Below, in pieces: positions 23,572-32,273 of a DNA stretch of 64,000 nucleotides. The stretch lies in contig CBDFIY010000003.1 in assembly GCA_965248335.1 (NCBI GenBank), positions 186,001 to 250,000 of the forward strand, read 5' to 3'. How positions within the stretch are numbered: the first letter of the stretch is position 1; each line of letters begins with the position of its first letter. The DNA is from CAKMZU01 sp965248335. GTDB taxonomy: Bacteria; Pseudomonadota; Gammaproteobacteria; Pseudomonadales; DT-91. The notes below the pieces were generated by a model, which saw only the letters and a program-made list of their open reading frames with translations, was not told the origin of the DNA and searched no databases. The translations under genes were made by a program, and so were the position numbers.

Positions 23572-26070
23572 TTAAACCGGCAGTATGAGGTGGGTATCGA
23601 TACGTTTAAGCGCGGTTTGAAATACTTGAATTATTTCTTCTAGTGCTTTTTCGGATGCGCCTTCGAAGCGTGCGGTGAGCATGGCACCCGTGTTTGAAGC
23701 ACGGATAATACCAAATTTGTCAGGGTATTCTAAACGAACGCCATCAAGCGTAATGATTTCTGCATTTTCGTGTTGTAAATATTCCGATAGTTTACGGATG
23801 ATGATGAACTTATCGCTGTCTTTTTTTACAGGGATGAGTAATTCGGGTGTTGCAAAGGTTTGCTCGAATGTTTGGTAGGTTTCTTCTAACGTTGTGTTGC
23901 TCATCGCTAAATGTTCGAGCAGCCGTGCGCCTGCATACATACCATCATCAAAACCAAACCAACGATCCTTGAAGCAGAAATGTCCGGTGAATTCGCCACC
24001 GAGTAATGCTTTTGTCTCGTGCATTTTATGCTTTATGTTTGAGTGCCCTGTTTTACATAGAATAGGGCGAGCACCTGCATTTGAAATGGCCCTTGGCAGC
24101 CTTGGTGAACATTTCACATCAAACACAATATTTGTACCCGGATTTGTTGCAGCAATATCGGCAGAAAAAAGCATCAAAAGTTGATCGCCGGAGAGAATAT
24201 TGCCAGAACCTGTAACAACGACGAGTCTGTCGGCGTCGCCATCAAGAGCAAAGCCGAGATCTGCTTGCTGTTTTTTGACTTCATTGATCAGCGCTTCAAG
24301 GTTTTCTGCTTTGCAGGGGTCAGGTGCATGGTTAGGGAAATGGCCATCGATGTCACAATAAAGTGGTATCACATCGCAATCAATTGCTTGTAATACGGCA
24401 AGCCCTAGGGGGCCGCCAGCGCCGTTGGCAGCATCTAATACAACCTTTAAAGGTCTAGCAACGATGATGTCTTTTTTGAGAGTTTGAACGTAGGCTTCAT
24501 TGATATCGTTGAATAGACTCAGTTTACCTTTGCCTTCTTCGTATTGCTGGGTTTTGATGAGGTGCTTAATTTTTTGGATTGTTTTACCGGTAAGGCTTTG
24601 CGCTTCTAATATGATTTTGAAGCCATTATCTGTGCCTGCATTATGGCTAGCTGTCACAATAATACCCGCTTGGGTACCTAGGTGATGCGTTGCAAAATAG
24701 AGTGCGGGGCTAGACACTGTGCCAATATCAATCACATCACAACCCGTATTGAGTAATCCTTTTATCAGTGAATCTTTGAGTTTTGGGCTGCTTAATCTGC
24801 CATCACAGCCGACAGCAAGCTTTGTCTGGTTGGCTCTGATCGCCTTAGAGCCAACAGCCTTGCCGATTTGATAAGCGAGGTTAGCAGTGATTTGTGTATC
24901 GGCTTGCCCTCGAATATCATAATCACGGAAGACTTCATCAGGAATATGGGCGAGTTGGTGGTTGATCGTTTTAATTTTTGTATCCGGGATCACTTCATTG
25001 CGTTGTGATGGGTTATGCGTTGAAGTTTGATTTAAATCTTCATCGTTGAGTGGGTTCTTGTGGATATGGTTTTTAGCATGAATAATGGCCTCAAGTAAGG
25101 GGCGTAATAGAGAAAAATTAAGGGCAGGTGCTTGAGCGTCGTGTACGGAGGAAAGAGTTTGTACGTATTGCGTCAGGGCTACGCTGTCGGCAGATAGCAT
25201 GCGGTGAATGATTTTCAAACTGATAATACAGAGCACGGTAGCTATCAGTGCAATGATAAGGATAGACATATAAAGCAAGAAGGGCGTGGCAGTATGGTTA
25301 TTTGGCATTGGCGATACAGCTAACTGTACCTGCGGTATAGGGCTTTTGATTGTGCTGGTAAATGTGTTTAATCTGCCAACCTGATAAACACTTTTGCCGT
25401 GATTGGTTAAGAGCGAAACACCTTGGATCAGTGAGTTTTTGGATTTAAGTAATGGATCAAAGAATGCCACGCTAAATGAAACAAACAACACACCTAATGT
25501 TTTTGAATTTTCAGTAATGGGTGAGGCGAAGGTAATGCGCCATTGATTATCGATTTTATAAACTTCGGCAGTGTAAGGCTTGTTTAAAGTGACTTTTGAG
25601 TAAAGCAATAACTCAACATTATTATTTAATTGAATACCCAGCTTTTGTAATCCTGCAGACCCTGAAATAGTAAAAGGCAGGGCGCGAACATCTAACGCTC
25701 CGGGGATGACTTGGCGTACTTCTTGATTAAATTCACCTTGAATTTTCCGATAGGCCAGTTTTTGTTGTTCGATACTGTCGAGAGATTTAATGCGCTGGAG
25801 TGGTTTTATCAAGTGTTTGTTGTCAGTCGCTATATGATTTACCAGCAGCTGTCTGCTGTTAATCTGGTTGCTGAGTTGGGAGTAAAGTAGCCGAGATAGT
25901 GCCTTGCTGCGTTCAGCTGTCTCTGTATTTGTGAGGGAAGGAAGGTACAAATTTGATAGGAAGAACAAAGCGAGGGAAGTCGCAATCAATAGAAGAAGTA
26001 TTGCTGTAACCCCTAAGCCTAGAAAAGAAAAACGCTTATTGATTGCCGAGTTTTTTTTTTGTTTTGCCAT
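23572..26070 (-). CDS. algC: Phosphomannomutase/phosphoglucomutase AlgC with N-terminal membrane sensor domain
   Basis: Interconverts mannose-6-P/mannose-1-P and glucose-6-P/glucose-1-P for LPS and exopolysaccharide precursors. The catalytic part begins near EVFRDYDIRGQAD, with the phosphoserine loop TASHNAGTDNGFK, the metal loop LDGDADRLV and the sugar-binding GGEFTGH. The preceding 370 residues hold two membrane spans (after the start, and ILIIALIATVLCIISL) around a periplasmic region that resembles a double-Cache sensor. The start at 26070 is 5 bases after the coaBC stop. A longer reading from 26178 would overlap coaBC by 104 bases and adds no recognisable sequence. A long AlgC of this kind occurs in Pseudomonas relatives. 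Confidence 0.9.
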   Translation of the reverse strand: MAKQKKNSAINKRFSFLGLGVTAILLLLIATSLALFFLSNLYLPSLTNTETAERSKALSRLLYSQLSNQINSRQLLVNHIATDNKHLIKPLQRIKSLDSIEQQKLAYRKIQGEFNQEVRQVIPGALDVRALPFTISGSAGLQKLGIQLNNNVELLLYSKVTLNKPYTAEVYKIDNQWRITFASPITENSKTLGVLFVSFSVAFFDPLLKSKNSLIQGVSLLTNHGKSVYQVGRLNTFTSTIKSPIPQVQLAVSPMPNNHTATPFLLYMSILIIALIATVLCIISLKIIHRMLSADSVALTQYVQTLSSVHDAQAPALNFSLLRPLLEAIIHAKNHIHKNPLNDEDLNQTSTHNPSQRNEVIPDTKIKTINHQLAHIPDEVFRDYDIRGQADTQITANLAYQIGKAVGSKAIRANQTKLAVGCDGRLSSPKLKDSLIKGLLNTGCDVIDIGTVSSPALYFATHHLGTQAGIIVTASHNAGTDNGFKIILEAQSLTGKTIQKIKHLIKTQQYEEGKGKLSLFNDINEAYVQTLKKDIIVARPLKVVLDAANGAGGPLGLAVLQAIDCDVIPLYCDIDGHFPNHAPDPCKAENLEALINEVKKQQADLGFALDGDADRLVVVTGSGNILSGDQLLMLFSADIAATNPGTNIVFDVKCSPRLPRAISNAGARPILCKTGHSNIKHKMHETKALLGGEFTGHFCFKDRWFGFDDGMYAGARLLEHLAMSNTTLEETYQTFEQTFATPELLIPVKKDSDKFIIIRKLSEYLQHENAEIITLDGVRLEYPDKFGIIRASNTGAMLTARFEGASEKALEEIIQVFQTALKRIDTHLILPV

Positions 26071-26074
26071 TATA

Positions 26075-27304
26075 TCACTTATAGTTTTTAGGGTGCGGCT
26101 GTACTCGCCAGTCGGAATAATGGATTGATATAAAATTAACCAGCTTCTCTGCAATGGCAGTTTTACTGCTTTGTTCAATCCTTTGTTCAGCTTGCTCAGT
26201 CAAGAAGGTTACTGCGTTGTGATCCGTGCCGAAGCCGATGCTTTTGTCACTGACATCATTCGCAACAATAACATTCAGTTTTTTTCTTGTTAACTTATTT
26301 TTTGCATTCTCAAGGAGGTTTTCTGTTTCTGCCGCAAAGCCTACGGCAAAAGGGGGATCTAACGTGTCCGTGATTGCAGAAATGATGTCAGGGTTTTTGG
26401 TTAAATTAAGCGTGAGCGTGTCACTGTGTTTTTTGATTTTATGATGAGCAATGCTCGAAGGCTTATAATCTGCAACGGCGGCACAGGCGATAAAAATATC
26501 AGAAGATTTCGCGTACAGAAGGCTTTCATGCAGCATGTCTTCGGCGCTGAGTACATCAATGCGGGTGACTTTGTCGGGGGCTGAAAGCGCAACAGGCCCA
26601 GTGATGAGGTTGACGGATGCGCCGGCATCAATACATGCTTTTGCTATAGCGAAGCCCATTTTTCCAGAGCTATGATTACTGATATAGCGAACAGGGTCTA
26701 TAGCCTCTTGCGTTGGTCCGGCAGTTAATGTGACGGTTAATCCGTCGAGGTTTTGTGGTTGGAAGCGTTGACCGCAAGCGAGAATGATTTCTTCAACCTC
26801 AATCATTCGGCCTGGCCCCGTATCGCCGCAAGCTTGCTCACCAATACCTGGGCCAAGTATCGTTATTCCACGTTGGCTCAGTCGATTAACGTTGTCTGTT
26901 GTGGCGGCGTTTCGCCACATGGCTTGATTCATCGCAGGGGCGAGGGCTATTTTTTGTGTTGTCGCAAGGCAAAGTGTGGTGAGTAAGTCATCGGCTAACC
27001 CTGCGTTTAAGCGCGCTAAAAAATTAGCGGAAGCCGGTGCGACGAGGATTAAGTCTGCCCATTTAGCGAGTTCGATATGGCCCATGGCACGTTCGGCTTC
27101 GGTATCAAGAAGTGCTGTGTGCACATTGTTGCCTGATAACGCTTGCAGAGTGAGCGGAGTGATAAAGGCTTCAGCGCCTTTTGTCATGACAACACGGACA
27201 TCGGCACCTAGGGCGGTGAGCTTCCGAATCAAGTCTGCAGATTTGTAAGCGGCAATGCCACCTGTGACGCCGAGCAAGATTCGACGATTGTTCAGTTTGT
27301 TCAT
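26075..27304 (-). CDS. coaBC: Bifunctional phosphopantothenoylcysteine decarboxylase/synthetase CoaBC
   Basis: Two consecutive steps of coenzyme A synthesis: CTP-dependent coupling of 4'-phosphopantothenate to cysteine (CoaB) and flavin-dependent decarboxylation (CoaC). The CoaC half begins ILLGVTGGIAAYKSADLIRKL and contains the PAMNQAMW motif. The CoaB half has LTAGPTQEAIDPVRYISNHS with SGKMG and the C-terminal KLNVIVANDV. Length 409 aa is normal. It is the first gene of a coaBC-algC-argB-slmA minus-strand run and is divergent from radC, as in many gammaproteobacteria. The dut gene commonly found between coaBC and algC is absent. Confidence 0.95.
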   Translation of the reverse strand: MNKLNNRRILLGVTGGIAAYKSADLIRKLTALGADVRVVMTKGAEAFITPLTLQALSGNNVHTALLDTEAERAMGHIELAKWADLILVAPASANFLARLNAGLADDLLTTLCLATTQKIALAPAMNQAMWRNAATTDNVNRLSQRGITILGPGIGEQACGDTGPGRMIEVEEIILACGQRFQPQNLDGLTVTLTAGPTQEAIDPVRYISNHSSGKMGFAIAKACIDAGASVNLITGPVALSAPDKVTRIDVLSAEDMLHESLLYAKSSDIFIACAAVADYKPSSIAHHKIKKHSDTLTLNLTKNPDIISAITDTLDPPFAVGFAAETENLLENAKNKLTRKKLNVIVANDVSDKSIGFGTDHNAVTFLTEQAEQRIEQSSKTAIAEKLVNFISIHYSDWRVQPHPKNYK

Positions 27305-27419
27305 AAGTATAACTATTGAGTTCGTGCAAGGGCGATAATAGACTGCCTATAGTTTTATTTAAAGTACTTTATCTGCTTGAATTAAATTGATGGTAAGTGC
27401 TTACTAATGGAGTAGAGGT

Positions 27420-28094
27420 ATGACCATAACATTGCTGCCTGTCAGCGAGCAACCACGCGAGAAATTGCTCAATAAAGGGCCAGAAAGCTTATCAGATGCT
27501 GAGCTATTAGCCATATTTCTTCGAACAGGGTTTAAGGGGTGCTCAGCCGTTGAGCTTGCCAGGCGAATGATCAACGAATTTGGCAGTTTGCAGGCACTGT
27601 TTGATGCAAGTTTAGAGACTTTTTGTCAGTCCAAAGGCTTAGGGAGCGTCAAGTATTGCCAGCTTCAGGCCGTTTTGGAAATGGCCAAGCGTTATTTTTG
27701 GGAGGAGCTGCAGGCAAAGCCCTCATTGACGTCGTCAAAGGAGGCGCAGGAATTTATTTATAGTAAGCTACAAGGTTTGCACCGAGAGGTATTCGGATGT
27801 ATTTTTTTGAATAATCAGCATCATGTTATCAGTTACGAAACGCTCTTTTCTGGCACGATCAATCAAGCTGCAGTATACCCGAGAGAAATCGCTAAAAAAT
27901 GCCTAGAAGTCAATGCGGCGGCGGTTATTCTTGCACATAACCATCCCTCAGGTATGAGCGATCCCAGTCAGGCTGATAAAAAGATGACAGATAAGATCGT
28001 TAAGGCCTTATCTTTGCTGGATGTGAAGGTGCTGGACCATTTTATTGTCGGAAAACGCAATGTTTATTCGTTTGCTGAATCAGGCATACTATGA
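27420..28094 (+). CDS. radC: DNA repair protein RadC (JAB/MPN+ domain)
   Basis: RadC-family protein with a helix-hairpin-helix region (about residues 15-95, GPESLSDAELLAIFLRTG) and a C-terminal JAB metalloprotease-like domain. The metal-binding motif is LAHNHPSGMSDPSQAD. Its molecular function remains unclear despite the old name; the family is often linked to DNA repair or uptake. Length 224 aa is normal. A purine-rich ribosome-binding site (GAGTAGAGG) precedes the ATG. It is divergent from coaBC and upstream of rpmBG, the conserved order in this group. Confidence 0.94.
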   Translation: MTITLLPVSEQPREKLLNKGPESLSDAELLAIFLRTGFKGCSAVELARRMINEFGSLQALFDASLETFCQSKGLGSVKYCQLQAVLEMAKRYFWEELQAKPSLTSSKEAQEFIYSKLQGLHREVFGCIFLNNQHHVISYETLFSGTINQAAVYPREIAKKCLEVNAAAVILAHNHPSGMSDPSQADKKMTDKIVKALSLLDVKVLDHFIVGKRNVYSFAESGIL

Positions 28095-28114
28095 GTGCGA
28101 ACTGAACGTAGTAT

Positions 28115-28143
28115 TTGCTTTCGTTTTGTATTTTTGGTATAAA
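28115..28143 (+). promoter_or_regulatory. Sigma-70 promoter of rpmBG
   Basis: TTGCTT at 28115-28120 and TATAAA at 28138-28143 are separated by exactly 17 bases and lie about 95 bases before rpmB. Strong agreement with the housekeeping consensus and the placement before a ribosomal-protein operon support the call. Confidence 0.75.
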
Positions 28144-28157
28144 GTCGCGCTCAATTC

Positions 28158-28190
28158 TACAAGTTGCGCGATAGGGTCGCACGACTTGTA
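28158..28190 (+). other. Stem-loop in the rpmB leader
   Basis: TACAAGT (28158-28164) pairs with ACTTGTA (28184-28190), enclosing GCG/CGC arms. A second hairpin (GGGC-tttg-GCCC, 28205-28216) follows before the rpmB ribosome-binding site. The leader is about 85 bases long. Structured leaders of ribosomal-protein operons often bind their own product, but I know of no established motif that matches this one. Confidence 0.45.
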
Positions 28191-28238
28191 AAAATAATGT
28201 TTTCGGGCTTTGGCCCACTGAAAGATCGAGTCAAGGCA

Positions 28239-28475
28239 ATGTCTAAAGTATGTCAAGTAACGGGTAAGCGTCCGTTAACAGGTAACAACGTATCGCACGC
28301 TAAAAACAGAACCAAGCGTCGTTTTGAGCCGAACCTCCATTCTCATCGTTTCTGGCTTGAATCAGAAAAACGATTTGTTAAATTGCGTGTTTCGGCTAAA
28401 GGTATGCGAATCATCGATAAACTAGGTCTTGAGCAAGTGCTTGCAGACATTCGTGCGCGTGGCGGCAAGGTTTAA
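28239..28475 (+). CDS. rpmB: 50S ribosomal protein L28
   Basis: Component of the large ribosomal subunit. The 78-residue product begins MSKVCQVTGKRPLTGNNVSH, the invariant L28 start, and continues KNRTKRRFEPNLH, both diagnostic. I start at ATG 28239, preceded by AAGG. A longer reading upstream would only translate the structured leader. It has a single cysteine, not a zinc-binding set. rpmG follows after 13 bases. No irregularities. Confidence 0.97.
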   Translation: MSKVCQVTGKRPLTGNNVSHAKNRTKRRFEPNLHSHRFWLESEKRFVKLRVSAKGMRIIDKLGLEQVLADIRARGGKV

Positions 28476-28488
28476 AAGGTAAGTAATC

Positions 28489-28644
28489 ATGAGAGATAAA
28501 ATTAAACTTGTTTCATCGGCAGGTACGGGTCATTTTTATACAACCGATAAAAACAAGAGAAACACCCCTGATAAAATGGTTATTAAAAAATATGATCCTG
28601 TCGTAAGGAAACATGTTGAGTACAAAGAATCAAAAATAAAATAA
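28489..28644 (+). CDS. rpmG: 50S ribosomal protein L33
   Basis: Short 51-codon gene read directly from the sequence. The product begins MRDKIKLVSSAGTGHFYTTD and ends VEYKESKIK, matching the L33 of gammaproteobacteria. It lacks the CxxC pairs of the zinc form, so it is the zinc-free type. It lies 13 bases after rpmB with a purine-rich AAGG site and is followed by an intrinsic terminator 16 bases after its stop. The rpmB-rpmG pair is universally conserved in this group. Confidence 0.96.
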   Translation: MRDKIKLVSSAGTGHFYTTDKNKRNTPDKMVIKKYDPVVRKHVEYKESKIK

Positions 28645-28659
28645 ATTATTATTTATTTT

Positions 28660-28686
28660 AAAAAAAGCGCCTGGTGGCGCTTTTTT
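28660..28686 (+). terminator. Intrinsic terminator of rpmBG
   Basis: AAAAAAAGCGCC, a TGGT-type loop and GGCGC are followed by six T residues, a compact GC stem with a T-run right after the ribosomal-protein operon. Confidence 0.9.
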
Positions 28687-28804
28687 ATTGTCTGTCTATT
28701 TTGTCATGAAGGAAAAAAATACGCGTCCTTTACTATACTCAAAAATAAGTTAAACAAATCTGAATGTTAACGGCATTTTTCGAAGAAAAGCTAGAGGAGC
28801 GTTA

Positions 28805-30412
28805 ATGAGCTCAGAGAATGAACCAATAAAAGTATTGAAAGGTGGAGCTGGTACAGGCTCGTTGCTCTCTCGGGATACCGAAGATGATGAGGCGGACGTC
28901 CAACCTGATAGCGAGGAGGCCTCGCTTGATAAAGCACTGAAGGTTGAGCAGCCCTCTACGCCGAAGGTCGAAGGTGGAGAGTCAGATATTGAGATTACGG
29001 TTATGCCACCTCATGCATCGAGTATGCCTAAAAACCTTGAGCGAGCACCTGATACAGACGTTATTCACGTAGATAGAGTTGAACAACAGTCAGAAATACC
29101 AAAGCAAGAGTCACCGGTTTACCAGGAGAGTGAAAGTTCAGGTTCGGCTTTTGAGATTGCACCTGTGCCTGCCTCTTCCCTTGATAGTAAAGAGGCAATA
29201 GTAAAGCCTGACTCGGTTGATACATCACTTGAGCATACGTATGATTCGCAGGCAAGCGGCCAGAGTAGCTCGCAGCAGGTGATTTCTTTGCCTCAGGATA
29301 ATTCTGTATCCTCAACACCAACACCAACACCAACACCAACACCAACACCAACACCAACACCAACACCAATACCGAGTGGATCAGAAACGCCCACTCTAAG
29401 TGACAGTGAGGATGTGAACACTCAAGATGATCATTCATCTTTCAATACGCAGATTCAAGTAAATACCCAACCTCCTGGCGAAAATGCCATTGAGTCAACA
29501 TTTGAAACAAATTCAACCAACCCGCCATCTACAAACGAAGAGTCGCTTTCGCCTTTCCAGAAAGAGATGATTGAGGCCTTGCGTAGCTTGAGTAAGAGAG
29601 ATATTAGCTCTGACAGTACATCACGTGATATGTCGGATGAGATTATTAATGCATTGCCGGAAGAAACGCTTGAAATAAATGATGAAGTAAAACCCTCTCT
29701 TGAGGTAGAGGAAAGCTCGTACGGTCTTTCGTCTGGCGTTATGTTTGGGCTTATTGGTTTGGCATCGTTAGCACTGGGAGGTTTATCGGTTTGGTTAATT
29801 TCATCGCTGGCGAGTTCAGAGAGTAAGACGCCACTCTCGCAGAAAAGCGATGATAAAGAAGATATAGCCGAGACAATACTCACTGAAGTTGTCACAAATG
29901 AAGACAGAGATTCAGGTACGCCTGTGGTAGAAAATCAAGAAACGCTGCCGGAAGAAAATAAGCCAACGGTGTTAGAAAATCAAAAGCCGATTTCAAAGGA
30001 TATCATTTTAACGGTTGAAGGTGATTCTCCTTACCATATAGATAAACAAGGATTTTTCTTTAGAGACGATGATGACGATAGTTTGCGTGGCCTTGTGATT
30101 CGGTCCTTGCCTAAAGAAGGCGAGTTAAAAGCAGAAGGTAAAACGATCACTGAAGATAAATTCTTCAAGATCGATACATTGGATGATATTGATGGCATTG
30201 CGATCACTTATCACTTAGGTGAAGGTGACAGCTTGAGTAGTTTTGAATTTGCTTTAGTGAGCGGTGAGAGCGTTACCATGCAACAAAATAGCGATGATTA
30301 CACATATACTTTTGAGGCACCTGCAAGCCTTTCAGGTATAGCAGAACAGGTTATGTTAAATGATTTAAATAATGATGCTTACTTTCCACTCATAAATATA
30401 GAGATGATTTAA
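28805..30412 (+). CDS. Single-pass protein with acidic low-complexity region and cadherin-like repeat (paralogue 1)
   Basis: Function unknown. There is no signal peptide. Residues 1-310 are acidic and rich in Ser, Glu, Pro and Thr, including nine tandem Thr-Pro pairs. One membrane span (VMFGLIGLASLALGGLSVWL, about 313-332) follows, then a linker and a domain near 395-470 whose text DKQGFFFRDDDDDSLRGLVI and SLPKEGELKAEGKTI resembles the cadherin-like/VCBS repeats of large bacterial adhesins. The likely topology puts the N-terminal part in the cytoplasm and the repeat outside. GAGGAGC precedes the ATG. A second gene of the same architecture follows, disrupted by IS3 copy B. Adhesion or surface sensing is only an inference. 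Confidence 0.75.
   Translation: MSSENEPIKVLKGGAGTGSLLSRDTEDDEADVQPDSEEASLDKALKVEQPSTPKVEGGESDIEITVMPPHASSMPKNLERAPDTDVIHVDRVEQQSEIPKQESPVYQESESSGSAFEIAPVPASSLDSKEAIVKPDSVDTSLEHTYDSQASGQSSSQQVISLPQDNSVSSTPTPTPTPTPTPTPTPTPIPSGSETPTLSDSEDVNTQDDHSSFNTQIQVNTQPPGENAIESTFETNSTNPPSTNEESLSPFQKEMIEALRSLSKRDISSDSTSRDMSDEIINALPEETLEINDEVKPSLEVEESSYGLSSGVMFGLIGLASLALGGLSVWLISSLASSESKTPLSQKSDDKEDIAETILTEVVTNEDRDSGTPVVENQETLPEENKPTVLENQKPISKDIILTVEGDSPYHIDKQGFFFRDDDDDSLRGLVIRSLPKEGELKAEGKTITEDKFFKIDTLDDIDGIAITYHLGEGDSLSSFEFALVSGESVTMQQNSDDYTYTFEAPASLSGIAEQVMLNDLNNDAYFPLINIEMI
29315..29368 (+). repeat. Nine tandem ACACCA hexamers coding (Thr-Pro)n
   Basis: Nine perfect 6-base units lie in frame inside the gene at 28805-30412 and encode nine Thr-Pro pairs. 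Because the unit is a multiple of three, slippage would change the length of the spacer without shifting the frame. The opposite strand reads Leu-Val repeats in a spurious ORF. Confidence 0.95.
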
Positions 30413-30536
30413 ATAAAAAAATAGCATTAATATTTTTTAAAAATTGTTAGGTGATTGAAAAAATTCACCACAAACTTTTTGTAAAGCAAGCGCTTTATTT
30501 TTCTTAACGGCATGCTACCTATTTTTGGAACATAGA

Positions 30537-30589
30537 ATGAAGGATAAACACCTATCCTCGGAAAGCTTATCACTCTCCGGTATTCACAG
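30537..30589 (+). pseudogene. 5' fragment of cadherin-like repeat protein (paralogue 2), cut by IS3
   Basis: ATG 30537, behind a GGA-containing ribosome-binding site, encodes MKDKHLSSESLSLSGIHS before IS3 copy B begins at 30590. The duplicated target ACAG (30586-30589 and 32270-32273) flanks the insertion. Joining this fragment to 32274 keeps the frame and gives a 727-residue protein, so the two pieces are one gene. Confidence 0.8.
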
Positions 30590-30627
30590 CGGTAGATTTC
30601 AAGATACTTGTCGCCTAAAGTTTACTT

Positions 30628-31704
30628 TTATGCCGCCTGATTTACGTCCCTATTACTTTTAGATTTTCCTGGGTTTAAATAAACCTCAGCAATGTGATCC
30701 CAGTTTCTAATGTCGCCACTCCATCGCTCTGGGTGTGCCATTTTCGCCTTTAGATAAACAGCCTTACGGTTGATCAAGATAATTCTATCTTGCTTCGTAT
30801 GACGCTCTACAGGCGTGACGTATTTTATGCTGCTATGTCTGTGCTCGTGATTATACCAATCAGCAAATCCACTCACCCAGTCTCGTGCTAAATCTAAACC
30901 CTCAAAGGCTTTTTCTGGGTATTCTGGTCGATACTTAAGTGTTCTAAATAATGACTCAGAATAAGGGTTATCATTACTAACAGAGGGTCGGCTAAACGAC
31001 GGAACAACCCCTAATTCTTGCAGTGTCGCTAGCATTGTTGCGCCTTTCATCGGGCTACCGTTGTCCGAATGTAAGATCACCTGATTCGGTTTAATCCCTT
31101 CACGCAAGCAAATATCTGTCATTAAATCTGCGGCCAATGCACTGCTTTCTTGTTCATATACCTGCCAACCAACAATCTTTCGGCTATAAATATCCATGAC
31201 AAGATACAAGTAATAAAACAAGCCTTTTACCGTTGTTGGTAAATACGTAATATCCCAACTATAAATCTGATTCGGGCCTGTGGCCGTCAACGATTCAGGT
31301 TTTGTAATAACTCTGGCAGGCTTACTTCTCAGCCGATGCTTATCTTGTTTATGTGCTTTTAACACACGGTAAATAGTGGATTCAGATGCGATGTACACAC
31401 CTTTATCTGCAAGCATTGGCACGATGACGCTGGGCGATAAATTCGCGTATTCAGGTTGGTTGCAGACCTGAATAATACGCTGTCTCTCAAGCTCACTGAG
31501 CTTATTACAAGGGCTGTGCTTGGCTGACAAACGACCATCTTCATCGCCCTCTGGTCGCGCCCAGCGCTGTAATGTTTTTGGTGTAATGCCTATAATATCG
31601 CAAGCCTGCCTTTGCCTGGCACCATTGGATCGAGCCTCGCTAATCAAGTGAATAATATCATCACGCTCTTGTTTCACTATTAGCTGGCCTCGTCGCTTCC
31701 CCAT
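30628..31704 (-). CDS. IS3-family transposase OrfB (DDE integrase domain), copy B
   Basis: Catalytic subunit of the IS3 copy that disrupts the repeat protein. It has the same length (358 aa) and motifs as copy A: HTH near the N-terminus, then SWDITYLP, LHSDNGSPM and NPYSESLFRTLKY for the DDE triad. It differs by a few residues, such as ARDWVSG in place of ARKWVNG and IAEVYLNPG in place of IDEAYLNPG. The 25-base overlap with orfA and the A8 slippage run are preserved, so it appears able to make the OrfAB transposase. Confidence 0.93.
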   Translation of the reverse strand: MGKRRGQLIVKQERDDIIHLISEARSNGARQRQACDIIGITPKTLQRWARPEGDEDGRLSAKHSPCNKLSELERQRIIQVCNQPEYANLSPSVIVPMLADKGVYIASESTIYRVLKAHKQDKHRLRSKPARVITKPESLTATGPNQIYSWDITYLPTTVKGLFYYLYLVMDIYSRKIVGWQVYEQESSALAADLMTDICLREGIKPNQVILHSDNGSPMKGATMLATLQELGVVPSFSRPSVSNDNPYSESLFRTLKYRPEYPEKAFEGLDLARDWVSGFADWYNHEHRHSSIKYVTPVERHTKQDRIILINRKAVYLKAKMAHPERWSGDIRNWDHIAEVYLNPGKSKSNRDVNQAA

Positions 31705-32201
31705 ATTTCGTGGACTTTTTTTTGGAGTACTAGCAGCGCTGCTGTTTCAGCTAATGCCTTATCTTTACGGTTTAACTCCTTTTTTAGTAACTTAATGTCA
31801 TTTTTAAATTGCTTATTCTCACTTTGAATTTTTGAAGCAGTCGATAGGGGCTTATTCTTGATAAAATCACCTCTCCATTGGTTGATATGATGTGGGTATA
31901 TTCCTTTCTCTCGGCAAAGCTGGCTGATGTCCTCGACGCTCAAAGATCCGCAGGCAATGACTATATTTAAACGCTCTTCAGCGCCCCAATCTTGAGGTCT
32001 TTTTTCTTTAGCCATTGTACTTACCCCACTCTCTAATGGTTGATTAAGCTGCTGCTCTTTGGCCTGCCTAATCCATTTTTGTAACGTTGAATGGCCAATG
32101 CCTAAGTTTTCAGCCACATCCTTGATGCTCATACCTTCTTGTCGGTTCAATGCCTTTTCTATTGCCTGTATCTTAAACGAATGGGTAAATAATTTTCTCA
32201 T
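31680..32201 (-). CDS. IS3-family transposase OrfA (DNA-binding), copy B
   Basis: Regulatory and DNA-binding half of the transposase of copy B, 173 aa, with HTH IKDVAENLGIGHSTLQKWIRQ and the C-terminal coiled coil KQFKNDIKLLKKELNRKDKAL. It differs from copy A at a dozen or so residues, mostly around the linker between the two HTH regions (LESGVSTMAKEK versus LDGGVMTMVKEK), so the two copies are not the product of a very recent duplication. It overlaps orfB by 25 bases. Confidence 0.9.
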   Translation of the reverse strand: MRKLFTHSFKIQAIEKALNRQEGMSIKDVAENLGIGHSTLQKWIRQAKEQQLNQPLESGVSTMAKEKRPQDWGAEERLNIVIACGSLSVEDISQLCREKGIYPHHINQWRGDFIKNKPLSTASKIQSENKQFKNDIKLLKKELNRKDKALAETAALLVLQKKVHEIWGSDEAS

Positions 32202-32273
32202 TTCTCATTTCTCATTTCTCATGCCTCTAATTAAAATTTTAGAGGCGACAAGTATCCTGACACAGGGGGACAG

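Larger units (their letters stand above)
30590..32269 (-). mobile_element. IS3-family insertion sequence, copy B
   Basis: A 1680-base element with OrfA/OrfB on the minus strand, flanked by a 4-base direct repeat ACAG. It begins CGGTAGATTTCAAG and ends CCTGACACAGGGGG, with the inner inverted core GATACTTGTCGCC. It is nearly identical to copy A but carries extra TTTCTCA repeats (about 14 bases) between orfA and the right end. The clean target duplication and in-frame rejoining of the interrupted gene show it is a simple, fairly recent insertion. Confidence 0.95.

Noticed and set aside
26071..26178. Longer AlgC N-terminus starting within coaBC
   Set aside because: It would overlap coaBC by 104 bases in a different frame and adds no known sequence; ATG 26070 follows the coaBC stop directly.
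29061..29438. Minus-strand reading frame with Leu-Val repeats opposite the hexamer tract
   Set aside because: It is the antisense shadow of the (Thr-Pro)n repeat in the gene at 28805-30412, with no ribosome-binding site and no recognisable protein.
32059..32273. Upstream part of the long + strand reading frame that ends at 34404
   Set aside because: This part is antisense to OrfA and the right end of IS3 copy B. The native gene begins at 30537 and resumes at 32274.
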